Of a stretch of DNA of 64,000 nucleotides, positions 53,219 through 61,764 are shown piece after piece. This DNA is from Nostocales cyanobacterium (GTDB taxonomy: Bacteria; Cyanobacteriota; Cyanobacteriia; Cyanobacteriales; Nostocaceae): NCBI GenBank assembly GCA_004292695.1, contig RDXV01000004.1, positions 1 through 64,000 on the forward strand, read 5' to 3'. Position 1 is the first letter of the stretch. Each line of letters begins with the position of its first letter. The position numbers were made by a program, and so were the translations under genes. Under the pieces are notes generated by a model. The model did no database searches, was not told the DNA's origin, and worked only from the letters and a program-made list of their open reading frames with translations.

Positions 53219-54562
53219 TTATTTGTTGGTGAGGGTGATGACGGTTTTTATGAGTTTTTCTCGCAATGATGAAACAGGAATTAGGTTGATAATTTCTGCT
53301 GCGAATGCGTTAACTAATAGTTTGCGTGCGTCGTTTTCATCTATTCCGCGACTTTGCAAATAAAAGATTTCATCATCTTCTAATTGACTGACTGTTGCAC
53401 CATGAGCGCATTTGACGTTATCTGCGGTTATTTCTAGTTGGGGTTTGGTGTCAATTCTGGCTTTTGATGATAATAATAAATTGCGGTTTAATTGTGCTGC
53501 GTCGGTTAATTGTGCGGGTTTGGGTACAAAAACTTTACCGTTGAATACACCATGAGCGCGATCGCCTATAATGCACTTATGTAGTTGTTTACTCACACCA
53601 TGAGGATGATTTAAAGATATAGCACTGTGAGTATCTGCTAATTGTTTATCAGCAATTACTGTTAAACCATTGAGTGTGGTTTCTGTTTGTTCTCCAGTTT
53701 GTAAAATCTCCAAATTATGACGGGAAATTTTACCACCAACGGTTACAGCATTACAGCTATAACGACTATATCGTGCTTGTGTTACCGCAGTTTTACCAAT
53801 GTGAAAAGCAGCATCATGTTCTAACACAATTCTATTGTGATTAACCTGAGCATTTTCATTAACCCAGATTTCCGTCACACTATTATTAAAGTAAACTTTC
53901 TCCTCTTGTGTAACAGGCATCTTGCCTGTTAAATATTCTCCATTACCTGTGATAAACTCTTCAATTAAACTTACCTGAGAGTTACTTTCAGCAATCACCA
54001 AACAACGAGGTTGAGAAATAATAGCACCTTCAGCAGTAACAGAAATAAATAACAAATGAATGGGATTTTCTACAACCACATTTTTACCAACCCAAACCAC
54101 CGCTACATCATTTAAACCAGCAGTATTTAGAGCAGTAAAAACATCTCTTGTTCCCTCAGACTGTGCGAGATATTTTTCAGCGACATCATCACCTAAAACA
54201 TCCAAATTACCAACTTTTAAACCAGCAGGTAAATTTTCAGTATTAGATAAATTCTCTGCAAAAACACCATTTACAAAAACCAAACGGTGAGCAAATTCAG
54301 GTAAACCATTAACAGTAGTTTCCTGAAAAGTAGATAAATTAAAACTTACCTCTTTTAAAGCAGATAAATCAGTAAAACGCCATTCCTCATCGCGGGTATT
54401 GGGAATAACAGAATGACGCACCCACTTAACAGCATCATTCTTAATTTGTTGAATCCAACCGCTTTTTTCTGATGCAGAAACCTGATTTAATAAACCAGTT
54501 AAAAAAGCATCTCGATCTAATAAAGAATCAGAAATAGAACTAGGAGAAACTTCAATAGTCAT
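53219..54562 (-). CDS. sufD: Fe-S cluster assembly protein SufD
   Basis: 447-residue beta-helix subunit of the SufBC2D scaffold that builds Fe-S clusters. Family motifs include LLSSKARIDTKPQLEITADNVKCAHGATVSQLEDDEIFYLQSRGI and the C-terminal ARKLLVNAFAAEII. I chose ATG 54562 (MTIEVSPSS), 2 bp after the sufC stop (TAATCATG); an upstream in-frame start at 54601 lies inside sufC and is unlikely. A 21-bp palindrome inside the gene adds a short TGKMPVTQEE peptide. It is the third gene of sufBCDS. Confidence 0.95.
   Translation of the reverse strand: MTIEVSPSSISDSLLDRDAFLTGLLNQVSASEKSGWIQQIKNDAVKWVRHSVIPNTRDEEWRFTDLSALKEVSFNLSTFQETTVNGLPEFAHRLVFVNGVFAENLSNTENLPAGLKVGNLDVLGDDVAEKYLAQSEGTRDVFTALNTAGLNDVAVVWVGKNVVVENPIHLLFISVTAEGAIISQPRCLVIAESNSQVSLIEEFITGNGEYLTGKMPVTQEEKVYFNNSVTEIWVNENAQVNHNRIVLEHDAAFHIGKTAVTQARYSRYSCNAVTVGGKISRHNLEILQTGEQTETTLNGLTVIADKQLADTHSAISLNHPHGVSKQLHKCIIGDRAHGVFNGKVFVPKPAQLTDAAQLNRNLLLSSKARIDTKPQLEITADNVKCAHGATVSQLEDDEIFYLQSRGIDENDARKLLVNAFAAEIINLIPVSSLREKLIKTVITLTNK
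53911..53931. repeat. Palindrome inside sufD
   Basis: TAACAGGCA-TCT-TGCCTGTTA, perfect 9-bp arms with a 3-nt loop. It resembles the dispersed GGGCGGGCAAGATGCCC hairpin family and is read in frame within the coding sequence. Confidence 0.8.
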
Positions 54563-54564
54563 GA

Positions 54565-55350
54565 TTACACACCTACTCCTAAAGCTTCTTCTAATACCCA
54601 ATCATAACCGCGAGATTCTAACTGTAGCGCTAACTCCTTACCACCACTCTTAATAATGCGTCCCTGTGCCATGACATGAACGAAATCAGGAACAATATAA
54701 TCAAGAAGACGCTGATAATGAGTAATCATAATTGTGGCATTTTCAGCATTAGTTAACTGATTCACCCCATTAGCCACAATTTTCAAAGCATCAATATCTA
54801 AACCGGAATCAGTTTCATCCAAAATCGCTAACTTAGGTTCTAAAATAGCCATTTGCAGAATTTCATTCCGCTTCTTCTCACCACCAGAAAAACCCTCATT
54901 TACACTACGATTAAGGAAAGAAGAATTCATTTTCACAACATCCAACTTTTCCTCAACCAAATCATCAAAATCAAAAGCGTCAACCTCTTCCAAACCTTGC
55001 GCTTTTCTCTTTGAATTATAAGCAACCCGTAAAAAATCCAAATTGCTCACACCAGGAATTTCCAAAGGATATTGAAAAGCCAAAAATACACCACTTCTAG
55101 CCCTTTCCTCCGCTTCCATTTCCAGTAAATTCTGACCTTGGAAAATCACCTCACCACCAGTCACAGAATAAGCAGGATGTCCAGCCAAAACCTTAGAAAA
55201 CGTACTCTTACCAGAACCATTTGGACCCATAATCGCGTGAATTTCACCAGCGCGAACATCCAAATTCAAACCCTTCAAAATTTGAGTTCCATCAACATCA
55301 GCCGTCAAATTCTTAACTGATAAAATCACATCACTATTTTCAATAATCAT
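54565..55350 (-). CDS. sufC: Fe-S cluster assembly ATPase SufC
   Basis: ABC-type ATPase of the SufBC2D complex, about 261 residues. Walker [17 protein letters not shown], signature [13 protein letters not shown], Walker [18 protein letters not shown]-loop [10 protein letters not shown] chose ATG 55350 ([15 protein letters not shown]). The frame opens upstream to 55416, but that piece is encoded by a short tandem repeat and is not family-like. Second gene of sufBCDS. Confidence 0.96.
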   Translation of the reverse strand: MIIENSDVILSVKNLTADVDGTQILKGLNLDVRAGEIHAIMGPNGSGKSTFSKVLAGHPAYSVTGGEVIFQGQNLLEMEAEERARSGVFLAFQYPLEIPGVSNLDFLRVAYNSKRKAQGLEEVDAFDFDDLVEEKLDVVKMNSSFLNRSVNEGFSGGEKKRNEILQMAILEPKLAILDETDSGLDIDALKIVANGVNQLTNAENATIMITHYQRLLDYIVPDFVHVMAQGRIIKSGGKELALQLESRGYDWVLEEALGVGV

Positions 55351-55381
55351 GTTCTCTCTTCTCTCTTCTTTCTTCTCTTTC

Positions 55382-55412
55382 TTTGTGAACTTTGCGTACT
55401 TTGCGGTTCGTT
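55382..55412. repeat. Short tandem repeat between sufB and sufC
   Basis: TGAACTTTGCGTACTTTGCG is the complement of the GTACGCAAAGT unit at about 53130-53155. It encodes an apparent N-terminal extension of sufC. Confidence 0.75.
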
Positions 55413-55440
55413 TCAAAAAAAGAACCTCAAAGAAAACAGA

Positions 55441-56880
55441 TCAACCCACACTACCTTCCAACTTCAAACTCAACAACTTATCAGCCTCAACAGCAAACTC
55501 CATTGGTAACTGATTAAAAACATCCTTACAGAAACCGCTAATCATCATAGAAATAGCATCTTCCGCCGAAATACCACGTTGAGCAAAAAAGAACAATTGA
55601 TCTTCACCAATCTTAGAAGTAGACGCTTCATGCTCAACCTTTCCAGAATTATTCTGAACTTGAATATAAGGAAAAGTATTAGCCTGAGCATTATCCCCAA
55701 TCAACATTGAATCACATTGAGAATAATTTCTTGCACCCGTCGCAGTAGGATTAATCTTCACCAAACCGCGATAACTATTACTAGATTTTCCAGCAGAAAT
55801 ACCTTTAGAAATAATTGTACTGCGAGTGTTTTTACCAATATGAATCATCTTAGTTCCAGTATCAGCTTGCTGCATATTATTGGTTAATGCAACAGAGTAG
55901 AACTCACCCACAGAATTATCACCAACCAACACACAGCTAGGATACTTCCAAGTAATAGCAGAACCGGTTTCTACTTGAGTCCAAGAAATCTTAGAATTGA
56001 CACCTTGACACAAACCGCGCTTAGTTACGAAATTGTAAATTCCACCTTTACCATTTTCATCACCAGCGTACCAGTTTTGCACAGTAGAATATTTAATTTC
56101 CGCATTATTTAAAGCTACCAATTCTACAACCGCAGCGTGTAATTGATTGCTGTCATACATGGGTGCTGTACAACCTTCTAAATAAGAAACATAACTATCA
56201 TCTTCGGCGATAATTAAAGTTCTTTCAAACTGTCCTGTATCACCGGAATTAATGCGGAAATAAGTTGATAATTCCATTGGTGATTTTACACCTTTGGGAA
56301 TATAAACAAAAGAACCATCGCTGAAGACTGCGGAATTTAAAGCAGCAAAATAATTATCAGCAATAGGAACAACGCTACCCAGATACTTTTTCACTAATTC
56401 TGGATGTTCCCGCAATGCTTCGGAAATAGAACAGAAAATAATGCCATCTTTAGCGAGTTTTTCTTTATAGGTAGTCGCTACAGAAACACTGTCAAAAATT
56501 GCATCAACAGCAACGTTAGTTAATCTTTTTTGTTCATTTAAAGGAATACCTAATTTCTCGAAGGTTTCCAATAAAGTGGGATCAACTTCATCTAAACTGT
56601 TGAGTTTTTCTTTCTTTTGTTTCGGTGCGGAATAATAAATGATATCCTGATAATTAATAGGTGGATAGTTGACATGAGGCCAAGTAGGTTCTGTCATCTT
56701 CAACCATTGACGGTACGCACGCAGACGAAATTCAAGCATAAATTCCGGTTCTTCTTTTTTCGCGGAAATTAAGCGAATAACGTCTTCATTTAGTCCACGA
56801 GGGATGGTGTCGGTTTCGATGTCGGTGACAAAACCGTACTTGTAAGGTTGGTTAACTAGGGTTTTGACGGATGCGCTCAT
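55441..56880 (-). CDS. sufB: Fe-S cluster assembly scaffold SufB
   Basis: 479-residue scaffold subunit of SufBC2D on which the nascent Fe-S cluster forms; normal length. Family pieces: [17 protein letters not shown], the [16 protein letters not shown]-like [23 protein letters not shown]-type [74 protein letters not shown], and [20 protein letters not shown]. First gene of the operon, transcribed away from sufR, with two SufR sites upstream. Confidence 0.97.
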   Translation of the reverse strand: MSASVKTLVNQPYKYGFVTDIETDTIPRGLNEDVIRLISAKKEEPEFMLEFRLRAYRQWLKMTEPTWPHVNYPPINYQDIIYYSAPKQKKEKLNSLDEVDPTLLETFEKLGIPLNEQKRLTNVAVDAIFDSVSVATTYKEKLAKDGIIFCSISEALREHPELVKKYLGSVVPIADNYFAALNSAVFSDGSFVYIPKGVKSPMELSTYFRINSGDTGQFERTLIIAEDDSYVSYLEGCTAPMYDSNQLHAAVVELVALNNAEIKYSTVQNWYAGDENGKGGIYNFVTKRGLCQGVNSKISWTQVETGSAITWKYPSCVLVGDNSVGEFYSVALTNNMQQADTGTKMIHIGKNTRSTIISKGISAGKSSNSYRGLVKINPTATGARNYSQCDSMLIGDNAQANTFPYIQVQNNSGKVEHEASTSKIGEDQLFFFAQRGISAEDAISMMISGFCKDVFNQLPMEFAVEADKLLSLKLEGSVG

Positions 56881-57001
56881 CGGTTCTCTTGTGTTCTCTT
56901 TAAAGGATATGCGACGGGTTTTATAGCCATTGATAACTTTAATTCCCGTTTTGTGTTACCAATTGCTAACAGGACTGTTAGAATAGGTTTACACACTAAA
57001 A

Positions 57002-57015
57002 CAACTCGGCTGTTG
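57002..57015. promoter_or_regulatory. SufR operator 1
   Basis: CAAC-TCGGCT-GTTG, a perfect CAAC-N6-GTTG inverted repeat. This is the motif reported for SufR binding between sufR and sufBCDS in Synechocystis. Confidence 0.85.
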
Positions 57016-57022
57016 TTTAATC

Positions 57023-57042
57023 TAAATCTATTGTACGATAGA
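57023..57042. promoter_or_regulatory. Inverted repeat between the two SufR operators
   Basis: AATCTAT-TGTACG-ATAGATT, 7-bp arms with a 6-bp spacer, midway between the two SufR sites. Possible third protein-binding site or part of the promoter. Confidence 0.55.
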
Positions 57043-57046
57043 TTAA

Positions 57047-57060
57047 CAACAACAATGTTG
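57047..57060. promoter_or_regulatory. SufR operator 2
   Basis: CAAC-AACAAT-GTTG, a second perfect CAAC-N6-GTTG site, 31 bp downstream of the first sites' right half and about 60 bp before sufR. Two sites, as known in Synechocystis, allow control of both genes. Confidence 0.85.
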
Positions 57061-57119
57061 TTTAAGTCAAATTTTTTAGAGATTTTTTGATTTTTTTGGA
57101 AATTATTATTGGGACTAAC

Positions 57120-57791
57120 ATGGCCACTACCCAGCAGTCCTCTACTAAGCAGGATATTCTAGAGTATCTTTTAAAACACTCTCAAGCTACGGCTATTGAA
57201 CTTGCGGAAATACTAGAAGTCAGTCCCCAAGCGATTCGTCGCCATTTGAAGGATTTGGAGGTTGATGAGTTAGTGATATATTCTATACCTGAAAATTCTG
57301 GTATGGGTAGACCTCAACATATATATAGTTTAAGTCAACGGGGTAAGGAACATTTACAAAAGAGTGTTAGCGGTGTCGGTGGTGGTTATGGTGAGTTTGC
57401 AGTTTCGCTGTTAGATACTTTAGCGGAAACTGTAGGACGTGAGCAATTTAAAACGATTTTACAAAAACAGTGGGAACGCAAAGCGCTGGAATATAGGGAA
57501 AGGGTGGGTACTGGTTCTTTAAAGGAACGGGTTGCCGCTTTGGTGGAGTTGCGAAAAGCTGAAGGTTTTATGGCTGAGTTTCATCCTGTAGAATCTGATA
57601 TTGACAGGGTTGAAAGGTTTTTATTTATGGAACATACTTGTGCTATTTCCAATGTGGCTGAGTCGTTTCCTAGTGTGTGTGGGCATGAGTTAGAAATGTT
57701 TGCAGCAATTTTACCAGATTGTAGTGTGGAGAGGACGCATTGGTTAATTAATGGTGAGCATCGTTGTGGGTATTTGGTGCAGAAAAGGTAG
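57120..57791 (+). CDS. sufR: SUF operon repressor SufR
   Basis: DeoR-type winged-helix repressor that senses Fe-S cluster status and represses sufBCDS and itself. The N-terminal HTH is AIELAEILEVSPQAIRRHLKDLE. The C-terminal four cysteines are spaced C-X12-C-X13-C-X14-C (HTCAIS..., VCGHEL, DCSVER, HRCGYL), the known SufR cluster-ligand pattern. I chose ATG 57120 (MATTQQSS); an in-frame ATG at 57087 adds 11 unlikely residues. It is divergent from sufB with two CAAC-N6-GTTG sites between. Confidence 0.96.
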   Translation: MATTQQSSTKQDILEYLLKHSQATAIELAEILEVSPQAIRRHLKDLEVDELVIYSIPENSGMGRPQHIYSLSQRGKEHLQKSVSGVGGGYGEFAVSLLDTLAETVGREQFKTILQKQWERKALEYRERVGTGSLKERVAALVELRKAEGFMAEFHPVESDIDRVERFLFMEHTCAISNVAESFPSVCGHELEMFAAILPDCSVERTHWLINGEHRCGYLVQKR

Positions 57792-57844
57792 GTGGTGTTG
57801 AACGCGGATGAACGCGGATAGACGCAGATGGGGAAAAATAAAGT

Positions 57845-58039
57845 ATGGAAGTCGAAAAATTATCTGATCGTCAACAAAGATTAGAAAGTTTTTTAGAACC
57901 TGTAAAAGCTGCACATCAATTAGAAGATGATATCAGAAAATATGGGTTAGAAGCGGCTGATTTATATTTTGAAGATATAGATAGTGATTGGTTGGAAACT
58001 TGGGGTGATGATGACGATGACCAGGGTTATTCTAAATAA
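57845..58039 (+). CDS. Small acidic protein next to the PARIS-like genes
   Basis: 64 residues, highly acidic (DIDSDWLETWGDDDDD near the end). Helical N-terminal half (SDRQQRLESFLEPVKAAHQLEDDIRKYGLEAADLYFED). No family known to me. It is 39 bp upstream of the AAA ATPase gene on the same strand and probably in the same transcript. Acidic, DNA-mimic-like proteins are what PARIS is known to sense, but this one may be only a neighbour; that link is speculation. Confidence 0.6.
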   Translation: MEVEKLSDRQQRLESFLEPVKAAHQLEDDIRKYGLEAADLYFEDIDSDWLETWGDDDDDQGYSK

Positions 58040-58078
58040 ATAAAAAATAAATTAGATATAGTCAAAAAGCCAATTATT

Positions 58079-59143
58079 ATGAAAGTTCAAAATATTAAGC
58101 TGAAACATTTTAAGAAATTTCGAGATCAGGAATTAGATTTTACTGATCCTGAAACTGGTTTAGCAGAGAGTTTAATTGTTCTGATTGGTGTAAATGGTGC
58201 TGGAAAAACCAGCATTTTACAAGCTATTGCGTCTACATTAGGTACAGCTACAGGAAGATTTAAAAAACCTAGTGATTTAGATTGGCCAGGTTTTAATTAT
58301 GAATTATTAGGTAGTAATTGGCGCGGATCTCCTACCAATGTCACTATTAATGTACAATTTTCTAAATCAGAATTGCAAACTATAAGCGAATTTCACCAAA
58401 AATTAAGGGAAATGGGACGTGATTTACCAGTTTCTCCTGCTCAAGAATATCTTGTTAATTTAAAATGGCAAGGTGAAAGTGTAACAGCAAATAGCGCAGC
58501 AGAATTATTTCAATTTAAAGGACGAGAATATGCTAAACAATTATCTCGTTCAGAAGGATTTTCAGTTTTTGAAAGAGTGGGTACAGTTTTTTGGTACACA
58601 GAACAGAGAACAGCAACCAGTCTCACTCCTGAAGATCCAGAAAATCAATTAGAAATTACAGATGATATTCTACGCGATCGCCTAGCAAAGTGGCAAATGA
58701 TTCATGAGAAATATAGCAAAAATGGTAAAAGTTTTCGTCCTGGAGCAAAAGACTTGTACGCAGAAATATCAAGAATTTATAAAACCGTTTTTCGAGGACG
58801 TGAATTTGCAGGTTTAGAGATGCGAGATAATATTGATGATATTTTGAGTGAACCTTGGTTTTATTTTTATAATGAACAGAATAAAACTCACTATGAATTT
58901 TCGGAAATGTCTGGGGGAGAGCGTGCTACATTTCCTATATTTATGGATTTTCTAAATTGGAATATTCATAATTCAGTTATTTTAATTGATGAAATTGAAT
59001 TACATTTACATCCACCTATGCAACAAGCTTTACTGAGAACTTTACCGAAATTAGGTAAAAATAATCAGTTTATTATTACCACTCATTCTGATTATGTAGC
59101 CCAATTAGTACCTGAATCATCTATCAGAATCATAGAGGAATAA
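58079..59143 (+). CDS. AAA15-type ATPase, PARIS AriA-like
   Basis: 354-residue SMC/ABC-like ATPase. Walker A GVNGAGKTS at 37-45; signature MSGGERAT at about 276-283; Walker B VILIDEIELHLHP at about 300-312; H-loop ITTHSDYVAQL near 336-346. Without a long coiled coil this is the OLD/AAA15 class. The next gene, 4 bp downstream, encodes a DUF4435/TOPRIM-like protein, which together is the AriA-AriB arrangement of PARIS anti-phage systems (AriA senses anti-restriction proteins and releases AriB). Family assignment is firm; the PARIS function is by analogy. Confidence 0.88.
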   Translation: MKVQNIKLKHFKKFRDQELDFTDPETGLAESLIVLIGVNGAGKTSILQAIASTLGTATGRFKKPSDLDWPGFNYELLGSNWRGSPTNVTINVQFSKSELQTISEFHQKLREMGRDLPVSPAQEYLVNLKWQGESVTANSAAELFQFKGREYAKQLSRSEGFSVFERVGTVFWYTEQRTATSLTPEDPENQLEITDDILRDRLAKWQMIHEKYSKNGKSFRPGAKDLYAEISRIYKTVFRGREFAGLEMRDNIDDILSEPWFYFYNEQNKTHYEFSEMSGGERATFPIFMDFLNWNIHNSVILIDEIELHLHPPMQQALLRTLPKLGKNNQFIITTHSDYVAQLVPESSIRIIEE

Positions 59144-59147
59144 TTAA

Positions 59148-60068
59148 ATGACGGGAGTAGTTCGGAATAAAGTTATTTTTTGTGAGGGTAATCTTGATTT
59201 AGATGTACTTAATAAGGTGATAGAAAATCAATCCAATAGTGTTACAATTGTTGCTAGTGGTAGTAAGTTTAGTTTTTCTGTTTTTATTCAAGCCTATTTT
59301 AAGAATAAAAATGATGAAAATGATGAAAAACAAAATAATGAGGAAAATCAAAAAAATACCAATAAATATCTCATTTTTAGAGATCGTGATTTTGATATTG
59401 AACCTACAGCAGAAATTAAATTACTCCAAATAGATAAATTAGGAAATAGAGCTTTCCTATCCCATCGTACCTGTATTGAAAACTATTTACTTTATCCTGA
59501 ACTGATTCATCAATATTGGATAACCAAATATGCAGAACATTCAGAAAACCCTACCATTTCTAAATGGGGACATGGCAATTCACCAGGAGTTGATAAAATT
59601 ACTCAATGGATAGAAGAAGCTGCAAAAATTTTGCGAGATTATCAAGCTGTTCGATGGGCGTTAGGTAATTTATGTCAACTTAGTGCTAGTAGACAACAGT
59701 TAAAAACAACATGGACTAAGAAAATTCCAGATTCTCTCAGTTTATCTGAGTGTAAAAGTAGGGCTTTGTCTTTAATTAATGACTTTCAAAATACAGTAGC
59801 AGAAGTGAAAAAAGATAAGTTTGAAGAAAGTCTGGATAGATATTTACAACTTTTTCATCAACAGGAATTTTGGCAGGAAAAGCAGTATTTAATTTGGTTT
59901 AATGGGAAAGATATTTACAAAGCACTGCACAAAATCAGTCAAGATAAAACACGCCCATATAAATCATATATTTCTATGGATAAATTTTCTAAATGGGCAG
60001 TTAATTATATTGACATTAATCAATACCCTGATTTGATTGAATTGAAAAATAAAATAGAACAGCTTTAG
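59148..60068 (+). CDS. DUF4435 TOPRIM-like effector, PARIS AriB-like
   Basis: 306 residues of DUF4435 type. The TOPRIM-like acidic residues are visible in VIFCEGNLD (Glu near 13) and in YLIFRDRDFDIE (the DxD near 79-81). A low-complexity Asn/Glu/Lys insert (NKNDENDEKQNNEENQ) lies between them at about 52-70. The rest is helical. In PARIS the AriB dimer is the toxic nuclease (reported to cleave a tRNA). It follows the AAA15 gene by 4 bp. The insert is not seen in the best-known AriB proteins as I recall them, so this is a divergent subtype. Confidence 0.8.
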   Translation: MTGVVRNKVIFCEGNLDLDVLNKVIENQSNSVTIVASGSKFSFSVFIQAYFKNKNDENDEKQNNEENQKNTNKYLIFRDRDFDIEPTAEIKLLQIDKLGNRAFLSHRTCIENYLLYPELIHQYWITKYAEHSENPTISKWGHGNSPGVDKITQWIEEAAKILRDYQAVRWALGNLCQLSASRQQLKTTWTKKIPDSLSLSECKSRALSLINDFQNTVAEVKKDKFEESLDRYLQLFHQQEFWQEKQYLIWFNGKDIYKALHKISQDKTRPYKSYISMDKFSKWAVNYIDINQYPDLIELKNKIEQL

Positions 60069-60226
60069 AAGAAATATTCTAAAAAGGTAAAAATCAGAGT
60101 GATTACTCATTTCTTCTGGAGTTCAAACAGTTAATTTTACAGGAAAATTGAAAACTTAGCATATCTACCCAAATCATACCCGACTGTGCCAAAATGTACA
60201 TAACTATTTTTGGGCATCTGTAACCT

Positions 60227-60595
60227 ATGGTTTGGCAAAAGGGGTATAAATTACAGGGTGGAAGATACGTTATCGAAAAAGTCCTGGGAGAAGGGGGTTT
60301 TGGAATTACGTATCAAGCACAGCATACACTTTTAAAGCAGTGGGTAGTTATAAAAACGCCTAACGAACGGCTGCAAAATCACCCAGAATACCCCAAATTT
60401 GTCAAGCGATTTATTGAGGAAGGACGCAAATTAGCAAAACTTTCTGAACAACAACACCCGAATATTGTCCGTATTAGTGATTTATTTCAGGAAGGAAATC
60501 TTTACTGTTTAATTATGGATTTTGTTTCTGGAGAAAGTTTATTAAAATTGGTAGAAAGACGAGGAGCTTTACCACCACCAGCATCAAAAGCATGA
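60227..60595 (+). pseudogene. Truncated Ser/Thr protein kinase, N-lobe only
   Basis: 122 codons matching the N-lobe of Hanks-type kinases: glycine loop GEGGFGITYQA, the ATP lysine in VVIKTPN, the alpha-C Glu in FIEEGRKLAKL, then IMDFVSGESLLKLV at the hinge. It stops after RRGALPPPASKA, before the catalytic HRD and DFG motifs. Immediately downstream there is an inverted-repeat element at 60630. It is most likely a broken kinase gene, truncated at or near the repeat. Confidence 0.8.
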
Positions 60596-60629
60596 GAAAG
60601 AAGCAAAAAACCAAAATGATGAAATACCC

Positions 60630-60695
60630 AGATCCCCGACTTCTTTTATAAATTAACATTATTCACCAAAGATTAAACTAAGAAGTCGGGGATCT
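60630..60695. repeat. AGATCCCCGACTTCTT inverted-repeat element, copy 4
   Basis: AGATCCCCGACTTCTT (left) and AAGAAGTCGGGGATCT (right), a perfect 16-bp inverted repeat with a 34-nt centre. It stands just after the truncated kinase. Confidence 0.92.
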
Positions 60696-60813
60696 TTGTT
60701 AACATTCTTCTAAACTCTCTGCGTTCTCTGCGTCTCTGCGTGAGAAAAAACAATTAATCAAAAATTACCACAATATGATTTAATATTATAAAAACAACTT
60801 TACTTTAAACCCT

Positions 60814-61074
60814 ATGGATATCTCACCCAACCAATCATCAACCCAATTTTTAACCCCTGACGAATCTGCACAAGTTGACGCAGCTTTATTATCTTCCCCT
60901 GAAAAATTCTTAACCAGATTGACAATTTCCTCCTTACGGATTTTACAACATATTGCTAAAGAATCTAATGTACCCATTGAAGAACTGACAGCCAAACAAA
61001 TTATTACTTGGTTTGAAACAGATGCCAAAATTAGAAGAGAAAAAGGAGTAGAAGAAGCATTTTTGAAGTGGTAG
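60814..61074 (+). CDS. Conserved small hypothetical protein
   Basis: 86 residues: a helical protein with LTPDESAQVDAALLSSPEKFLTRLTISSLRILQHIAKES and a C-terminal WFETDAKIRREKGVEEAFLKW. It looks like a small conserved cyanobacterial protein. No motif known. It is preceded by a purine-poor leader with no clear ribosome-binding site. Confidence 0.6.
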   Translation: MDISPNQSSTQFLTPDESAQVDAALLSSPEKFLTRLTISSLRILQHIAKESNVPIEELTAKQIITWFETDAKIRREKGVEEAFLKW

Positions 61075-61105
61075 GGGATAATTTATCAGGGGACATAATT
61101 TTATT

Positions 61106-61222
61106 TTGATATATATAACTAAAAGGCGAGTTTTTATAACTCAGTCTTTTGCTATTTTTGGGTTATTAGGACTATCTGTAATTAGTTGTCACCCAAAGAT
61201 AAAAAAATATGAAATTAAATAG
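61106..61222 (+). pseudogene. Out-of-frame lipoprotein signal peptide upstream of the PEBP gene
   Basis: From TTG 61106 the frame gives ITKRRVFITQSFAIFGLLGL, then SVISC, a complete lipoprotein signal with lipobox (VISC), then HPKIKKYEIK and a stop at 61222. A run of seven A residues (61201-61207) precedes the PEBP start at 61209. Removing one A would join the signal to the PEBP frame. It may be a true frameshift, phase-variable tract or sequencing error. Confidence 0.55.
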
Positions 61223-61667
61223 CAATGCTTTTGTAAATCATGGTTTAATTCCTCTCAAATATACCTGTGATGGTGCTAATATTTCCCCTGGTTTAAGTTG
61301 GGAAGAAATTCCTCAAGAAACTCAAAGTTTAGTATTAATTGTTGATGATCCAGATGCACCAGGAAGGACTTTTGTACATTGGGTTGTTTATGATATTCCT
61401 CCCACTGTGAAACAACTACCAGAAAAAATTACCAGTAGTAAAACTATTTCTACAGGTGGTGTACAAGGTAAAAATGATTTTGGTAAATTGGGTTATGGTG
61501 GTCCTTGTCCTCCCAGTGGAACTCACCGTTATTTTTTCCATCTTTATGCTTTAGATAAAAAGCTGAATTTAGAAGCTGGTATGACTAAAAATCAAGTATT
61601 AATAGCAATAAAAGATCATGTTTTAGCTAAAGCTGAATTAATGGGAAAATATGAACGACAAGGTTAG
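61209..61667 (+). CDS. YbhB/YbcL family PEBP (Raf kinase inhibitor-like) protein
   Basis: 152 residues of the phosphatidylethanolamine-binding protein family. Key segments: IPLKYTCDGANISPGLSWEE, VDDPDAPGRTFVHWVVYDIP and YGGPCPPSGTHRYFFHLYAL, which form the anion-binding pocket (Asp-Pro-Asp and His residues). The ATG at 61209 follows a poly-A run, and a lipoprotein signal lies just upstream in another frame, so the native protein may be an exported lipoprotein (see 61106). Biochemical role is unknown. Stands alone. Confidence 0.88.
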   Translation: MKLNSNAFVNHGLIPLKYTCDGANISPGLSWEEIPQETQSLVLIVDDPDAPGRTFVHWVVYDIPPTVKQLPEKITSSKTISTGGVQGKNDFGKLGYGGPCPPSGTHRYFFHLYALDKKLNLEAGMTKNQVLIAIKDHVLAKAELMGKYERQG

Positions 61668-61669
61668 AT

Positions 61670-61718
61670 AATAACATTAACAACATTAACAACATTAACA
61701 ACATTAATAACATTAATA
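61670..61718. repeat. 9-bp tandem repeat
   Basis: About five units of AACATTAAC followed by degenerate AATAACATT units, directly after the PEBP stop codon and before the inverted repeat at 61725. Confidence 0.85.
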
Positions 61719-61724
61719 CAATTC

Positions 61725-61758
61725 AGATCCCCGACTTCTTGAAAAAAAGCAGGGATCT
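61725..61758. repeat. AGATCCCCGACTTCTT inverted-repeat element, copy 5 (short)
   Basis: AGATCCCCGACTTCTT on the left and AGCAGGGATCT on the right with a 7-nt centre; right arm degenerate. It ends 6 bp before the stop codon of the gene at 61765. Confidence 0.75.
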
Positions 61759-61764
61759 ATTCAG

